From Heterohyrax brucei (lineage: Eukaryota; Chordata; Mammalia; Hyracoidea; Procaviidae), in assembly GCA_028571685.1 (NCBI GenBank), contig CM053156.1:83827049-83891048 (forward strand): a stretch of DNA of 64,000 nucleotides, in the 5' to 3' direction. The stretch's first letter is position 1. Every line of letters starts with the position of its first letter. The notes beneath the pieces are model-generated. The model ran no database searches and was not told the origin of the DNA. It was given only the letters and a program-made list of their open reading frames with translations. Of the stretch, positions 22,333-33,060 are shown piece by piece. The position numbers and the translations under genes were made by a program.

Positions 22333-22540
22333 CGATGGAGCTCTGGTAGTACAGCAATAAATTGCTTGGCTGGTAACCAAAAAAGTGGCAGTTTGACCCC
22401 ACCGTCAGCTCTGTGGGAGAAAACACCTGGGGATTTGCTCCTCTCAGGATTACAGTCTTAGGAACCCTATGGGGCTGTTCTACCACACCCTATAAGATGG
22501 CTATGAGTCTGAATTGAATCAACAGCAAAAGGTTTGATTG
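22333..22540 (+). mobile_element. AfroSINE (long type)
   Basis: Forward: 'ctggctggtaaccaaaaaag', 'gggctgttctaccac', 'ggctatgagtctgaattgaa'. Confidence 0.85.
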
Positions 22541-22663
22541 TGGTTATTGTAACTTCTGTCTTCTCACACTGGCACATATGCTCTGTGTCATGGGCACTGG
22601 AGCTATCTAACCTAGGCTCACAAGAGCCTATTGTTAAATAGTCAAGATTCTGTGGGTCAGTTA

Positions 22664-22830
22664 GAATCGTTGGTGGTGTAGTGGTTAAGTGCTACATTTG
22701 CTAACCAAAAGGTCAGCAGCTCAAATCTGCCAGGCGCTTCTTGGAAACTCTGTGGATCACTTCTACTCTGACCTATAGGGTCGCTATTAGTCAGAATCAA
22801 CTGAATGGCACTGAGTCTGGGTGGGTTAAA
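22664..22830 (+). mobile_element. AfroSINE (short type)
   Basis: Forward: A-box-like 'tggtgtagtggttaag', 'ctaaccaaaaggtcagcagc', 'gggtcgctattagtcagaat'. Confidence 0.9.
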
Positions 22831-23427
22831 TTGTTACATTGTTTGTAGCTTGAAATTGGCCGTGACGGGAGTATTTATTTACACCATGGACACTGGCAAA
22901 CATTATAAGTCAAGGCTTTTTAAGTGTTATTTCTTTTGCTAGAGCATTGGCCCATCACGATGCAACTGGCTCCATGCAAGTGAGGACCACCTCGCCTCTT
23001 CCACTGTTGTTGCCTAGGTGCGCATGGGCACGACGCTGAATGAGCAAATGAATGACTTTCATCGCTTTAGCAATTTCTTCTTTTAATTTTTTGTCTGTTT
23101 CTAAATCAAAACCTGCAGGCGAATAGTTCACTCTCACAACTACAATCAAATGGCCTCCCTGAAAAAATCAGCTGAGGCGAAGGGTGGCAGGGTCATGCTA
23201 TAAGCAGGGACTGGTCCAGTGGTGGCTGTGCTGATGCGGTAAAGGTACTATTTCCTGAAAAGGCACTGGGTAAACAAAGAAAAAAGAGAGATAAAGGGGG
23301 GAAAGCTTCCTTACATTTATCCTTTTCACTGGTCAAAGAGCTTCTTAAGCTGAGATGACATCTCATTTAACTTAGCAGCCTGTCTCTCACCAGAACACTT
23401 CGGTGAAGAACTGATACTGTCTGTCTG
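22831..23427. other. Unassigned sequence
   Basis: No recognised element. Confidence 0.4.
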
Positions 23428-23590
23428 AGCCCTGGTGGCGCATTGGTTAGGAGCTCAGGTTGCTGACTATAAAGTTGGCAATTTGAATCCATCAGCTGCT
23501 CCTTGGAAACCTATGGGGTGGTTTTTAGCCTCTTCTATAGGGTCATTATGAGTCAGAGTCACTGAATGGCAGTTGGATGCTTTTTTGTTT
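23428..23590 (+). mobile_element. AfroSINE (short type)
   Basis: Forward: 'gccctggtggcgcattggtt' retains a good polymerase III A box, and the 3' block is 'tatgagtcagagtcactgaa'. Confidence 0.9.
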
Positions 23591-23621
23591 CTTTGTACTG
23601 TTTTTTAATCCAGATTAAAAT

Positions 23622-24592
23622 GAGCTGTGGTGGCACAATAGTTAAGTGTTTACCTCCTAACCTAAAGGTCGTGGTTCAAACCACCCAGCAGCCCCATGGG
23701 AGAAAACCTCTGGTGATTTGCTCCCGTAAAGATTAAAGCCTTGGCTATAGGGACCATGGCTGTGGGGCACATCTGGCTTAATTGGCATAATGTAGTTTAT
23801 AAAGAAAATGTTCTACGTTCTAGTTTGGTGAGAAGCCTCTGGTATGTTAAAAGCCTTTAAGTGGCCATCTCTGTAACATTACACTGATCTCCCTTTGTCC
23901 GACGCAAAAGGAGAATGAAGCAAACCAAAGACATAAAGGAAAGATTAGTCCAAAGCACTGATGGACCACAACTACTACTGCCTCCAACAGACCGAGTTGT
24001 GTACAACTAGATGGTACCCAGCCACTGCTCTGATAGAGATAACATTGCTCTGCTAGAGATAACAATAGAAGCTTCAGGACAGAGCTGGAGAAAATTCTGG
24101 AACAAATTCTAACTCACACATACACACGCACAAAGAAAACTAGACTTACTTGTTGGACAGTGACTGGAGAAACCCCAAGAGCATGACCCCTGGACACACT
24201 GTTGTCTCAGCACTGAAGTCAGTCCTGAGGTTTAACCTACATCTAAAGATTATACAGGCCTACAAACTAAAATAAGACTAAAGGGACACACCAGCCCAGG
24301 GTAAGGGTGAGAAGGCAGGAGTGGACAGGAAAGCTGAAAATAGGAAACCCAAGGTTTAGAAGGGAAGAGTTGACATGTGTTGGGATTGGCAACCAATGTC
24401 ACAAATCAATGTCTGTATTAATTGTTAATAGGAAACAGTGTTTGCTCTGTAAACCTTTATCTAAAATACAATTGAAAAATAAATAAAAAGGTATTACAGC
24501 CTTGGAACACCTATGGAGCCATTGTCCTCTGTCATATAGGGCTTCTATGAATTGGAATCAACGGGAGAGCACACAACAACAACACCTGAATT
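23622..24592 (+). mobile_element. AfroSINE (long type), split by an L1
   Basis: The 5' part 23622-23744 ends in 'attaaagccttgg'. After the L1, the SINE resumes at 24487 with 'attacagccttgg' and runs to 24592 ('gcacacaacaacaacacc'). Confidence 0.85.
23745..24486 (+). mobile_element. Elephant-type L1 3' UTR inside a SINE
   Basis: 'agaaaatgttctacgttcta', 'aaggaaagattagtccaaag', 'gggacacaccagcccagggt', 'caaccaatgtcacaaatcaa' and an A-rich end mark an L1 truncated to its 3' UTR. It is flanked by ~17-bp imperfect direct repeats of the SINE (23728-23744 and 24487-24505). Confidence 0.88.
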
Positions 24593-24775
24593 AAGGAAGA
24601 TTAACACACCTGACTGCTAACCAAAAGACTAGAGGTTTGAGCCTGCTCAGTGGTGCCTCAAAAGAAAGTCTTCCTTCCAGGAGAAAACTAGCCATTGAAA
24701 ACCCAATGAGCACAGTTCTACTCTCACATATTGGGTTGTAATGAGTCAGAACTGACTCAACAGAACTGAGTTTTT
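24593..24775 (+). mobile_element. AfroSINE
   Basis: Forward: 'tgactgctaaccaaaagact', 'gtaatgagtcagaactgact'. Confidence 0.85.
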
Positions 24776-24831
24776 ATTTAGACTAAAATCTATTTTTTCT
24801 CTTATCATCATAGAACTTAGCTTTACAGAGG

Positions 24832-25366
24832 TGTCTTAGTTATCTAGTGCTGCTGTAACAGAAATATCACAAGTGGATGGCCTTAAGAAACAGAAATTTA
24901 CTCTTCACAGTCTAAGAAGCTGGCAGTCCAGATTCAGGGTGACAGCTCCAGGGGGAATCTTTCTGTGGGCTCTGAGGGAAGGTTCTTGTCTTCAATGTTT
25001 CCCTCATCTAGGAGCTTCTTAGCACAGGGACGTCTGGTCCAAAGGACACATTGTGCTCCACATGCTTCTTATTTGCTTGTAGGAAGTCCTCTCTTTTTCT
25101 GGTAGCTTCCCTCTTCTTTTATATTTTTAAGATAAAAGGCGATGCAGACCATGCCCCTGTGAAACTCTCCTTACATTGGATCAGGACTGGGACCCTAAGC
25201 CTTTTTAATGTAATATAATCATGCCTCATTAACCACAGAAGATCAAGATTTACAACAAATAGGACAATGACATCAGATCACAGACTGGTGAATGACCACA
25301 CACTGCTGGTAATCGTGGCCTGGACAAGTCAACACATGTCTGGGGGACACAGTTCAAATCATGACA
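24832..25366 (-). mobile_element. MaLR-like LTR, near full length
   Basis: Reversed LTR from 'tgtcttagttatctagtgct' to 'gttcaaatcatgaca' (~535 bp), TG...CA ends. The best-preserved member of the family at 15025, 35217, 53428, 56629 and 60685. Confidence 0.82.
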
Positions 25367-25474
25367 AACAGTATCCAGTGAGTATACACATAAATTTAGA
25401 AAATTATACAAAAGCTTTCCCCTATGGACCAGCAAGCTAAGCTCTGTAATGGATCTGACTTGAGGTGGGGAGGA

Positions 25475-25638
25475 AATCCTGGTGGTGTAGTGGTTAAGCG
25501 CTACAGCTGCTAATCAAAGACTGGTAGTTTGAATCCACCAGACGCTCTTTGGAAACTGTGGAGCAGTTCTACTCTGTCCTACAGGGTGGCTATGAGTTGA
25601 AATAAACTCAATGACACTGGATTTGGTTTTGGTTTGAG
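25475..25638 (+). mobile_element. AfroSINE (short type), well preserved
   Basis: 'cctggtggtgtagtggttaa' contains the A box, 'tttgaatccaccag' the B-box region, and the tail is 'ggatttggttttggttt'. Confidence 0.92.
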
Positions 25639-25639
25639 G

Positions 25640-26818
25640 TGGGGAGGAAACTTCAATTTCAACATTCCTTCTCAAACTTGCTGGCTTATTTCCAGGAAAT
25701 CAGTGGAAGGAGCAGAATCCAAGGATTGCACTCATCCATTACTTCAACAGTTAGGAGACCCTTCTGGCGAAATCTAGCATGCATGTCCTCTATAAAACCA
25801 TCTGTGCTCACAATCAGCATTTTGTATGCCCCAATGAAAATAATGAGCCTATTTTGATGAATAACTCTATTTTTAATTTTGCTGTTGTTCAGATATGTAG
25901 GAGCAACAAGGGTGGTGCAAAGCCTTTGATAAATCTAGCCCCTAAGTGAAGGATTTGGAGGAGTAGTTAAAATCCAATTCTCACTTCCTTTTAAAATTGT
26001 CACCAAAGTGTTGTGTCTCTAAGTGGCTGCTTTACTGCCCGGCAGAAGATGTTCTTTGCCTTTTTTTCTCCAAAAAAAGGCTTTCTGGCAAGTGCTCTTG
26101 GTAGAATGATCTTGACAAAGTTCTGCAGAGGAAGAATGACGCTCAGACATAAAACAGTCTGAAATTAAGCAGCCTGGCCACGTTCTGAGTAGCTCTTCCC
26201 ATCCGTCACAAATGCCGCGGAGCTAATTAAATCGAGGTAACTTTCCTCCTCCTTGTCCAATTGATCGCTCTCCAGGCTTGGTCTGTAAGCAGCTTGTGCT
26301 GTGAATTGTGGCCTACTGGAAAAATCTGTTACCATAAAGGTATTTGGAAGTTCTCTCTTCCATGGCCACAGAGCAGGTCGGAGCCTACCCAACAATGGCA
26401 ACATTCTTGGAAGGAGAGTTTTCTTAAGTGAACCCACAAATCCACTGCCTGTTGAACCTGGGGGCCCAGGTGGGCAGGACTTGTGGGGAGACCCTGCCAC
26501 CCTGATGGTCTTTAAAGATAAGTAGTCTCTCGTCTCTCCCAGCTCTGCCACAGCAGGGGCTGGCCTCTAACTGCACTTTGAGGCACAGGTCTAGCAGTTG
26601 GGGGTCATTTTAGGAGGGAGCTATCAATTTTAACTCAGAAAAAAGAGAATTACCAAGTCTGGTTACTATTAAAGTGTGGTTGGTGAGAGCAGGCACATTT
26701 CTCAGGGTTCTCTCCCCAGATGGAGAGCAAAGTCACTCTGAATAAAGACTTTAACAACTAGTCTAGAAACATATGGCAAAATGATGTCCCCAAATTAACT
26801 TCTCTTCTTGGTTATTGT
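25640..26818. other. Repeat-poor, unassigned
   Basis: Includes a 128-codon minus-strand frame at 26165-26551 with a GTG first codon and Pro/Gly-rich content. I do not recognise the protein, and no intron-exon structure is evident. The GC-richer part at 26.15-26.55 kb could be conserved noncoding. Confidence 0.4.
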
Positions 26819-27090
26819 CATTGTAGGCCATTGGAAATATTGCCTGAGCTATACCATTTCATGGTCTTATCTTCCAGTAGGAGATTGGATAATGTTTTGC
26901 TATGATCCATGGAGTTTTCATTAGCACTTTTTGAGAAGTAGGTTGCCAGGCCTTTCTACTGAGTCTTAGTCTAGAAGCTCCCATGAAGCCTGTTCACCGT
27001 GGATGATCCTGCCGGTATTTGATAGATCAGAGACACAGTTGTCAGCATCACAGTGACATGCAAGCCACCACAGTATGACATTGGCAGGCA
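26819..27090 (-). mobile_element. Non-autonomous RTE-type element
   Basis: Reversed: 'gatccatggagttttcatta', 'tgagtcttagtctagaagct', 'tcagcatcacagtgacatgc', as at 5473. Confidence 0.78.
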
Positions 27091-27448
27091 GTTCTCTAAG
27101 AGTTCCATTAGACAAGGGACAGGCAATGCTCCTCAATTCCCTTCTCCACACCTTGGATTTCTTATCCTTTCACTGTTCGTTGAGGAACAAAAGGAGCAGA
27201 CGAGAAGCTCAGCCAGCTGCTGCTGCTGCTTCACTTGCACCATGGGAACTTCTGGGTTACTCCAGGTGGGACATGCAAACCTCGGACGTGTTCCTGCTCT
27301 GATCACCAGAGTCATTTTAGGTTTACCGTTAGGCCTTCTCCACTCCAGCTGCCTGGCTGATTTCCCTGTCTTCTTCAACAGCAAGCAGCAAAGGGCACTT
27401 GCTTCAATTCAGAGGTTCTCACCACTGAGTGCACACTCAGGGTTACCA
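27091..27448. other. Unassigned sequence
   Basis: A 141-codon plus frame (27053-27478) begins inside the RTE-type element and contains a run of cysteine codons from a 'ctgctgctgctgctt' tract. It is unlikely to be a gene. Confidence 0.45.
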
Positions 27449-27463
27449 GAGATCTTTAGGCAA

Positions 27464-27622
27464 GCCCTGGCAACGTAGGGTTGAGTGCTACATCTGCTAA
27501 CCAAAAGGTCAGCAGTTTGAATCTGCCACACATTGCTTGGAAACTCTGTGGACCAGTTCTACTGCATTCCTTGTGTCATTAGGAGTTGGAATAGACTCAG
27601 TGGCAGTGGATTGGGTTAGTGA
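27464..27622 (+). mobile_element. AfroSINE (short type) with TSD
   Basis: Flanked by 'gagatctttaggcaa' (27449-27463) and 'gagatctttagggaa' (27623-27637), 14 of 15 identical. Confidence 0.92.
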
Positions 27623-27637
27623 GAGATCTTTAGGGAA

Positions 27638-27924
27638 GATCCAAGACTCCCCAATTCCAGAGATTTTCATTGATCTGGAGTTGATCCTAGGAATTCCTAC
27701 GTTTTTAAAGCACCAAAGAGCAAACATTTCCAAGGTTATCAGAACAAACAGAAAATGTAGACTTGCCAGACTCACAGTGTAAGAAGCAGCCACTCATGTT
27801 GAATGGAAAGCTATTCGGACAAACTGCTGTCTAATTTTGGCGAGCTTTGTAAGATGTGAGATAATATAGAGTCTGACTCACCCACACATCAAGGATGAAG
27901 ACTCAAAAGGCCACCCCCCCCAAA
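27638..27924. other. Unassigned sequence
   Basis: Nothing recognised. Confidence 0.4.
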
Positions 27925-28080
27925 AAACACTGTCACTGAGTCAATTCTGACTCATAGTGACCCTAAAGGACAGTATAAAACTGCTTTATAGAGTTTCTAG
28001 GGAGTACTTGGTGGATTTGAACTACCAATCCTTTTAGTTAACAGAGTAGCACTTAACTGCTGTGCTGTCAGGGTTTCCCA
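27925..28080 (-). mobile_element. AfroSINE (short type)
   Basis: Reversed: 'tcaattctgactcatagtga', 'actaccaatccttttagtta'. Confidence 0.88.
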
Positions 28081-28235
28081 AAAGGCCTCAGGTTCTCAGA
28101 AATGAGTAAACAGGTCCTACTGGGGTCTGGGGTGAATGGAAGCACCCACGCCTTCTATAAAGAGGGCAAATGATTTCAGCCCTAGCCAGTTAGTGCTGGG
28201 AGGAAATTTGTTAAGTGTCTAATTTTATCAGGAGA

Positions 28236-28588
28236 GGTTTTTGTAACAGAAATACCACAAGTAGGTGGCTTTGAAGAACAGAAATTTATCTTCTTACATT
28301 TCTGGAGACTAAAAGTCCAAATGAGGACCTCAGCCACATCGGTTCCTAACTTGTCAGTATCCCTGGGCATTGTCGCTTCCTTGGTTGATAGACAATTGTC
28401 ACATGGCATTTGTCTTCCTCCCTATATGCTCCCTTCTGGATCTAATCTGTCCTTTTTGTAACTCAGAGTGATCAGATTTGGCCTTATTCTCATTATAAGG
28501 AATACCGTATTCCCCAAAGTGATTATATTCAGTGGTCCCAGGGTTAATATTCCCTGTTGTTGAGGGGAGGGTACAATTCAATCAGTAA
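28236..28588 (-). mobile_element. MaLR-like LTR, partial
   Basis: 'gtaacagaaataccacaagt', 'cagaaatttatcttcttaca' and ending 'gggtacaattcaatcagtaa' place it in the window's reversed LTR family or a near relative. The first few bases are lost. Confidence 0.7.
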
Positions 28589-29124
28589 CATTGGAAACTG
28601 GATTTTTCTAAGAAAACTCTTGATCTTTAAAGAGTGGTTCTTTTCCCTTTTAAACACAGGGAAAGTCAAGAGAAAGGTACCTGGCCAGGGACAGTTTATA
28701 GGACATCTTTCAGCTCAGGGATCTTCAGGGCAGTAACCTGAACTACTTCTGGAAAGCTTTCTCTTTCTTTGGACAGTTAACCAACGTATTTTCCTACACA
28801 GCTGCCGTGAACTTAAAACGTGGGCACATTGTGTAAAATCTATCAAACAGATATGCATTTTTGACACAAGACATAAAGACTTTTGTAAAGTGAAAATACT
28901 CTCATACCTTAGTGAAATTAGCTTGATACTATGAGCCCTGAGGGCAACAGGGTTATGTGGAAAATGTGGAAAATGATAATAAAAAATAGGTTAATTCTCC
29001 ATCTAAAGCATCATGGGAAAGGGAAGGCAGCTGGGTGGCTTTGGGAAATCAAGAGGAGGGGCAGAATGTGGACTCTGGATCCTAAAGGATAGAAGATTAG
29101 CAAAAAAATCAGTGAGAAAGACAA
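28589..29124. other. Unassigned sequence
   Basis: Nothing recognised. Confidence 0.4.
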
Positions 29125-29330
29125 GAACCCTGGTTGTCAACTGGTTAGGCATCTTGTCTGCTAGCCACAAGACTGGCAGTTCGAACCCACGAAGTAGCTT
29201 GTCAGGAAAAGAACCTGGTAGTCTGCTTTCTAAAAAAATGACAGCCTAGAAAACCCTGTGGGGCAGTTCTACCTTGTTATAAGGGGTTGATATAACTCCA
29301 GTCAACTCTGACTGCGACTGTCGGTAATAA
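29125..29330 (+). mobile_element. AfroSINE (long type)
   Basis: Forward: 'actggcagttcgaacccacg' (good B box), 'cctagaaaaccctgtggggc'. Confidence 0.87.
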
Positions 29331-29615
29331 TAGATGGGAAAGAAAGAACGATGACACTGAGATATAGCAATAAACCCAAATGCATTCCTGCCTTTAAGAA
29401 TTTGCATCTTTGAAGAGACAACACATCCAACCAAAAATATTAACACAATGATATATAACATGGTGGCAAAATATATATATATAGGGCAAGATGACCCAAG
29501 AGACTGGCACGTTGCTGTCTTGTCCAGAGTGGTTCAGGACAATGGCCCTACATGGACAGTTTCATTTTGTCCTAGAAAGTTGCGCAGTTAAAGTCCATGC
29601 AACCACAATGCATTT
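29331..29615. other. Unassigned; short (TA)n
   Basis: A short TA run at 29465-29480. Otherwise nothing recognised. Confidence 0.4.
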
Positions 29616-29619
29616 TTTT

Positions 29620-29971
29620 TGTTTCTGATACCTGTGAACCTTTTACCTTACCAAGCATGATGTCCTCCTCCAGGGACTGATCCCTCCTGATAACATGTCC
29701 AAGATAAGTAAGTGAGGCAATGTCTTGCCATCCTCCCTTCTAAGGTGGTACTTCTTCCCAGACAGATCTGTTTAGTCTTCTGGAAGCCCACAGAATACCC
29801 AATATTCCTAGCCAACACTGGAATTCAAGTGCATCAGTCCTTCTTGGGTCTTCCTTATTCATTGCCCAGCTTTCAGATGTATGTAAGATGATTGAAAATA
29901 CCATGGCTTGGGTAAGGTGCAACTTAGTCCTGAAAGAGATATCTTTGCTTTTGAACACCTTAAAGAGTCCC
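29620..29971 (-). mobile_element. RTE LINE, inverted 5' part
   Basis: Reversed RTE coding sequence from 'ccaagcatgatgtcctcctc' to 'gaacaccttaaagag', with no tail of its own. It joins head-to-head with the forward 3' part at 29972 and probably belongs to the same insertion. A 72-codon minus frame at 29740-29958 is RTE coding. Confidence 0.82.
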
Positions 29972-30185
29972 TGGAGAAGAACGTCATGCTTGGTAAAGCA
30001 GAGGATCAGTGAAAAAGGGGAAGAGCCTCAACACGATGGTTCAACCCAGTGGCTGCAGCAACAGGCTGAGACACAGCAATGATTCTGAGTATTGCACAGA
30101 ACTGACAGTTTGGGGTTCTGTTACACATGGGCACATGGGGTCACTATGAGTCAGAACTGACTGAACGGTACCTGACAACAACACA
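29972..30185 (+). mobile_element. RTE LINE, forward 3' part
   Basis: 'tccctggagaagaacgtcat' to 'ggggtcactatgagtcagaa' and the tail 'cctgacaacaacaca'. It overlaps the inverted part by about 30 bases of RTE sequence. Confidence 0.85.
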
Positions 30186-30409
30186 CTTATGGATGGAATC
30201 CCCACCTAGGAATATGGTTTTACTTCATTAGGTTAGTGAGGCCAGATCGTTAGGGTGTACTTTAAGCCAGTCACTTTTGAGATATGGAAAGAGTGGATTA
30301 GGCACAGGGAAGCAAGCACAAATAAATGGCAAGCCATTTGAAAGTAACCAAGGAACAATGAATAGAAGCCAAAGAGGGACAAGGACTTTCCCTCCCCGGA
30401 ACCAAGCCA

Positions 30410-30568
30410 AAACCAGACCCACTGCTGCTGAGTCAATTCCATTTCATAGTGACCCTATAGGACAGAGTAGAACTGCTCCACAGAATTCCCAAGGAGTACC
30501 TGCTGGATTTGAACTGAAGAACTTTTGGTTTGCAAATAGCATTTAGCCAGCATGGCACTAAGGTTCAC
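30410..30568 (-). mobile_element. AfroSINE (short type)
   Basis: Reversed: 'gaccctataggacagagtag', 'gaacttttggtttgcaaata'. Confidence 0.88.
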
Positions 30569-30702
30569 CCCTTCCCTGCCACCCCAGCCAGTTCCCTGCA
30601 TTTGGACTTCTAGCCTCCTAAACTGTAAGAAAATAAATTTCTGTTTGTTAAAGCCACCCACTGTGGTACTTCTGTTATAGCAGCACTAGGTAATCAAAGC
30701 CG
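30569..30702 (+). mobile_element. MaLR-like LTR, 3' end
   Basis: Forward: 'tttggacttctagcctccta', 'gaaaataaatttctgtttgt' (poly-A signal), 'agcagcactaggtaatcaaa'. Confidence 0.75.
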
Positions 30703-31640
30703 GGGCACTGATAAAAGCTGGAAGGCAAGCAAGGGGGCTGTGGCCATACCCCAAACAACAGAGAATGATTCCCAAGCCAAAATTGACTTCAGCAGACAGA
30801 ATATTGAGAAATGTGGATGAAGGGGGCACAAGCAAGCAGATGCCCAACGCAAGGACTGAACCGTCTTTCATCAAGTTGGGCGAATGAGTGCTTGCCTGCA
30901 GCCACGACCTGAAGTCGAGAGCAGAGCAGTTTTAGGTCCTGACCATTTCTGTCTTGCAAAGGAAATTCCTCCAACCATGCACACTGCAGGGTCTAAGAGT
31001 TGTGGGAGTCAGGACAGCAAAAAGAGAACAATGCTTTTTCGTCACCAACAGCCAGCCTGTATTTGAGTTATGGATAACAATTAAGTCCTAATTGACAATA
31101 ATGTAAATCTCTTTTGAACGGACGTGGTAAATATTGAAACAAACAAGCTGCTATTTTTCAGACCTGGATGGCAGTCAGTCAAAATGAAAAGCTGATTTTA
31201 GTCTTGGAGGCAAACTCTGTATTTTAATCAAGTGTGACAGAGTGGGAACAATGAATTGGCATTTGAGGTGAGGGTCTATTTACTTCCCCGCTGCAAGCCT
31301 GGCTGTGATAAGTTGCACTGCCCCCTTGCTAAATGAAAGAGAGCTATGGCTTTGATCTTGAGCATAAAGAATTATCAGAGGAGATGGCCAGAGGCGGAGT
31401 TCAAAGGCAGCTGAGAGCAGAAGCAAATGGACCACCCTCCCAGATGTCCAGAGCTGTGAGGATGCCTCATGCTCCTTGGTAGTCCTTGCTCTAGCTGGTC
31501 AATGTCATTAATCAAAAGTTTGTGCTGCTGAGAATTATGAAAAGAGAGGTGTGTGTGTGTGAGAGACAGAGAGAGAGAGTCTGCTTTACCATACTACCAC
31601 TGAAGATGAAAATCTATTAAGGATGTAAAATATTCATTAA
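30703..31640. other. Repeat-poor, unassigned
   Basis: 31100-31480 has AT-rich blocks such as 'taattgacaataatgtaaat' in otherwise unique-looking sequence. A GT/GA microsatellite lies at 31550-31580. Confidence 0.4.
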
Positions 31641-31690
31641 CGCCAGCCAAGTGCCGTCGAGTCGGATCCGACTCATGGCGATTCTAGGGG
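31641..31690 (-). mobile_element. Ultrashort AfroSINE-tail copy
   Basis: Minus strand: 'cgccatgagtcggatccga' plus the 'cggcacttggctggcg' tail. About 50 nt and isolated, with a perfect 16-nt palindrome 'gagtcggatccgactc' at its centre. Confidence 0.78.
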
Positions 31691-31849
31691 TAATTGATTT
31701 ATTTAAAGATTATTAATTAGGTGTCAGTTATATCACAGGCACTGTTGTAGGCACTAGGAAATCATCAGAACAAAACATACAAGGTCCATCTGTCATGTAA
31801 CTTACACTCTAGTGTGAAAACCATAGTTAGAACTTTGCTTTGCTGTGAG
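31691..31849. other. Old repeat, unassigned
   Basis: 'ggcactgttgtaggcactag' and 'acttacactctagtg' match the old repeat also seen near 9.4, 33.9 and 49.7 kb. Confidence 0.4.
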
Positions 31850-32215
31850 GGTCTGAATTAGTCTAAGCATTTTAGGTACATGACACGTGTGTTCTTAATA
31901 ACAGCTGTGGGGTAACTACCTTTACTAGCAGATAATGGGGTGACACGAGTGGTTTGCAATGAATGAACCTAGAGGTTGACAATTGGAGTCCACAAAGTGG
32001 CTCTGTGGAAGAAAAGCCTGGCAATCAGTGTCCCTAGATATTACAGTCAAGAAAGACCTATGGGGAAGTTCTACTGCGTAATACGTGGCATCGCCATGAG
32101 TCACAATCAATTCGATGGCAACAGGTTGAGTTTGGTTTTGGCTAATTCAAAGACAAGTCACAAACAGGCTGAGTAAGGAGTCCAAGGTCACACAGCTCAA
32201 GTGATAAGAGTATAG
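31850..32215 (-). mobile_element. MIR, split by an AfroSINE
   Basis: Left piece 31850-31935 ('agtctaagcattttaggtac') and right piece 32146-32215 ('agtccaaggtcacacagctc') are in MIR order around the SINE. Confidence 0.65.
31936..32145 (+). mobile_element. AfroSINE (long type) inside MIR
   Basis: Forward: 'gcatcgccatgagtcacaat', tail 'aacaggttgagtttggtttt'. Confidence 0.85.
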
Positions 32216-32863
32216 GAGAGACTGTGACAACAACCTGCCCCCTCATGGAGCTTCCAGTCTAGAGAGGAAGCAAGCATTAAGCAAGGAATCACAAGCCTTA
32301 CAGTTGCTACAAAATAAATGCATAAAGTTGGGGCGGGGGAAGACAATAAGATTCAACCTAGCATGATTCTTTTTTTTTTTATTACAGTAATAATGCTTGT
32401 ATTATGGTCACTCATAAAAATGCATCTGTTTTCCTGAGTAAATGCCTGGCTGATTTGAGGACAATGGTCGGTTCTGCTGTTTGCTGAAACCAGCAGACAA
32501 GAATCCTAATTTTCTTTCTGTATATTCATTTTATCCTCTCCTCCCCCAACCCTCCAAATTCTATTCAGGGTATTAGAAGGATGGGAGGCTGACATGGATA
32601 TTTTGTTACATGTTAAACTCCTGGAATCAAATAGTGTATATAATTTATATATGTAATGTTCTGAAGATTTCATATCTTCTGTGAATCTCTGCCTCCCCAT
32701 AAATTATTTATGTGTTTTAATATTTCAATAAAGCCAGTAGGGTTCATGTTGCTCTGAGCCACTTGTTCTAATACTCAAGAAAGAAAATTGGCTTTGTAAA
32801 ATATTTGCTTTATTAATCTTAACATATTGAGAGGCTTTTCTTAATTGTAAAGGGTTTAAGAGA
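32216..32863. other. Mostly unassigned
   Basis: 32225-32330 ('tcatggagcttccagtctag') is old-repeat debris. The rest is AT-rich and unrecognised. Confidence 0.4.
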
Positions 32864-33060
32864 GGAGTACTGGTGGCGTAGTGGTTAAGTGCTCAGCTGG
32901 TAACCAAAAGGTCTGTGGTTCAAACCCATCAGCCTCTTAAAGAGAAAGATGGGGCTGTCCTCTTTCACCAAGATTCCAGCCTGGGGAATCTTGTGGGTGA
33001 GCTCTCCTGTGTCCTCTATGGTGACTAGGAGTCAGAGTCAACTACACAGTGAAAGGTTTA
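32864..33060 (+). mobile_element. AfroSINE (long type), well-preserved head
   Basis: A box 'tggcgtagtgg' and B box 'ggttcaaaccc' are both near consensus. The 3' block is diverged. Confidence 0.88.

Noticed and set aside
23428..23500. Possible tRNA gene from good A- and B-box sequences
   Set aside because: The boxes belong to the tRNA-derived head of an AfroSINE. No tRNA cloverleaf or anticodon stem is evident.
27053..27478. 141-codon plus-strand frame with a cysteine cluster
   Set aside because: It begins inside a reversed RTE-type element, and the cysteines come from a short CTG tract.
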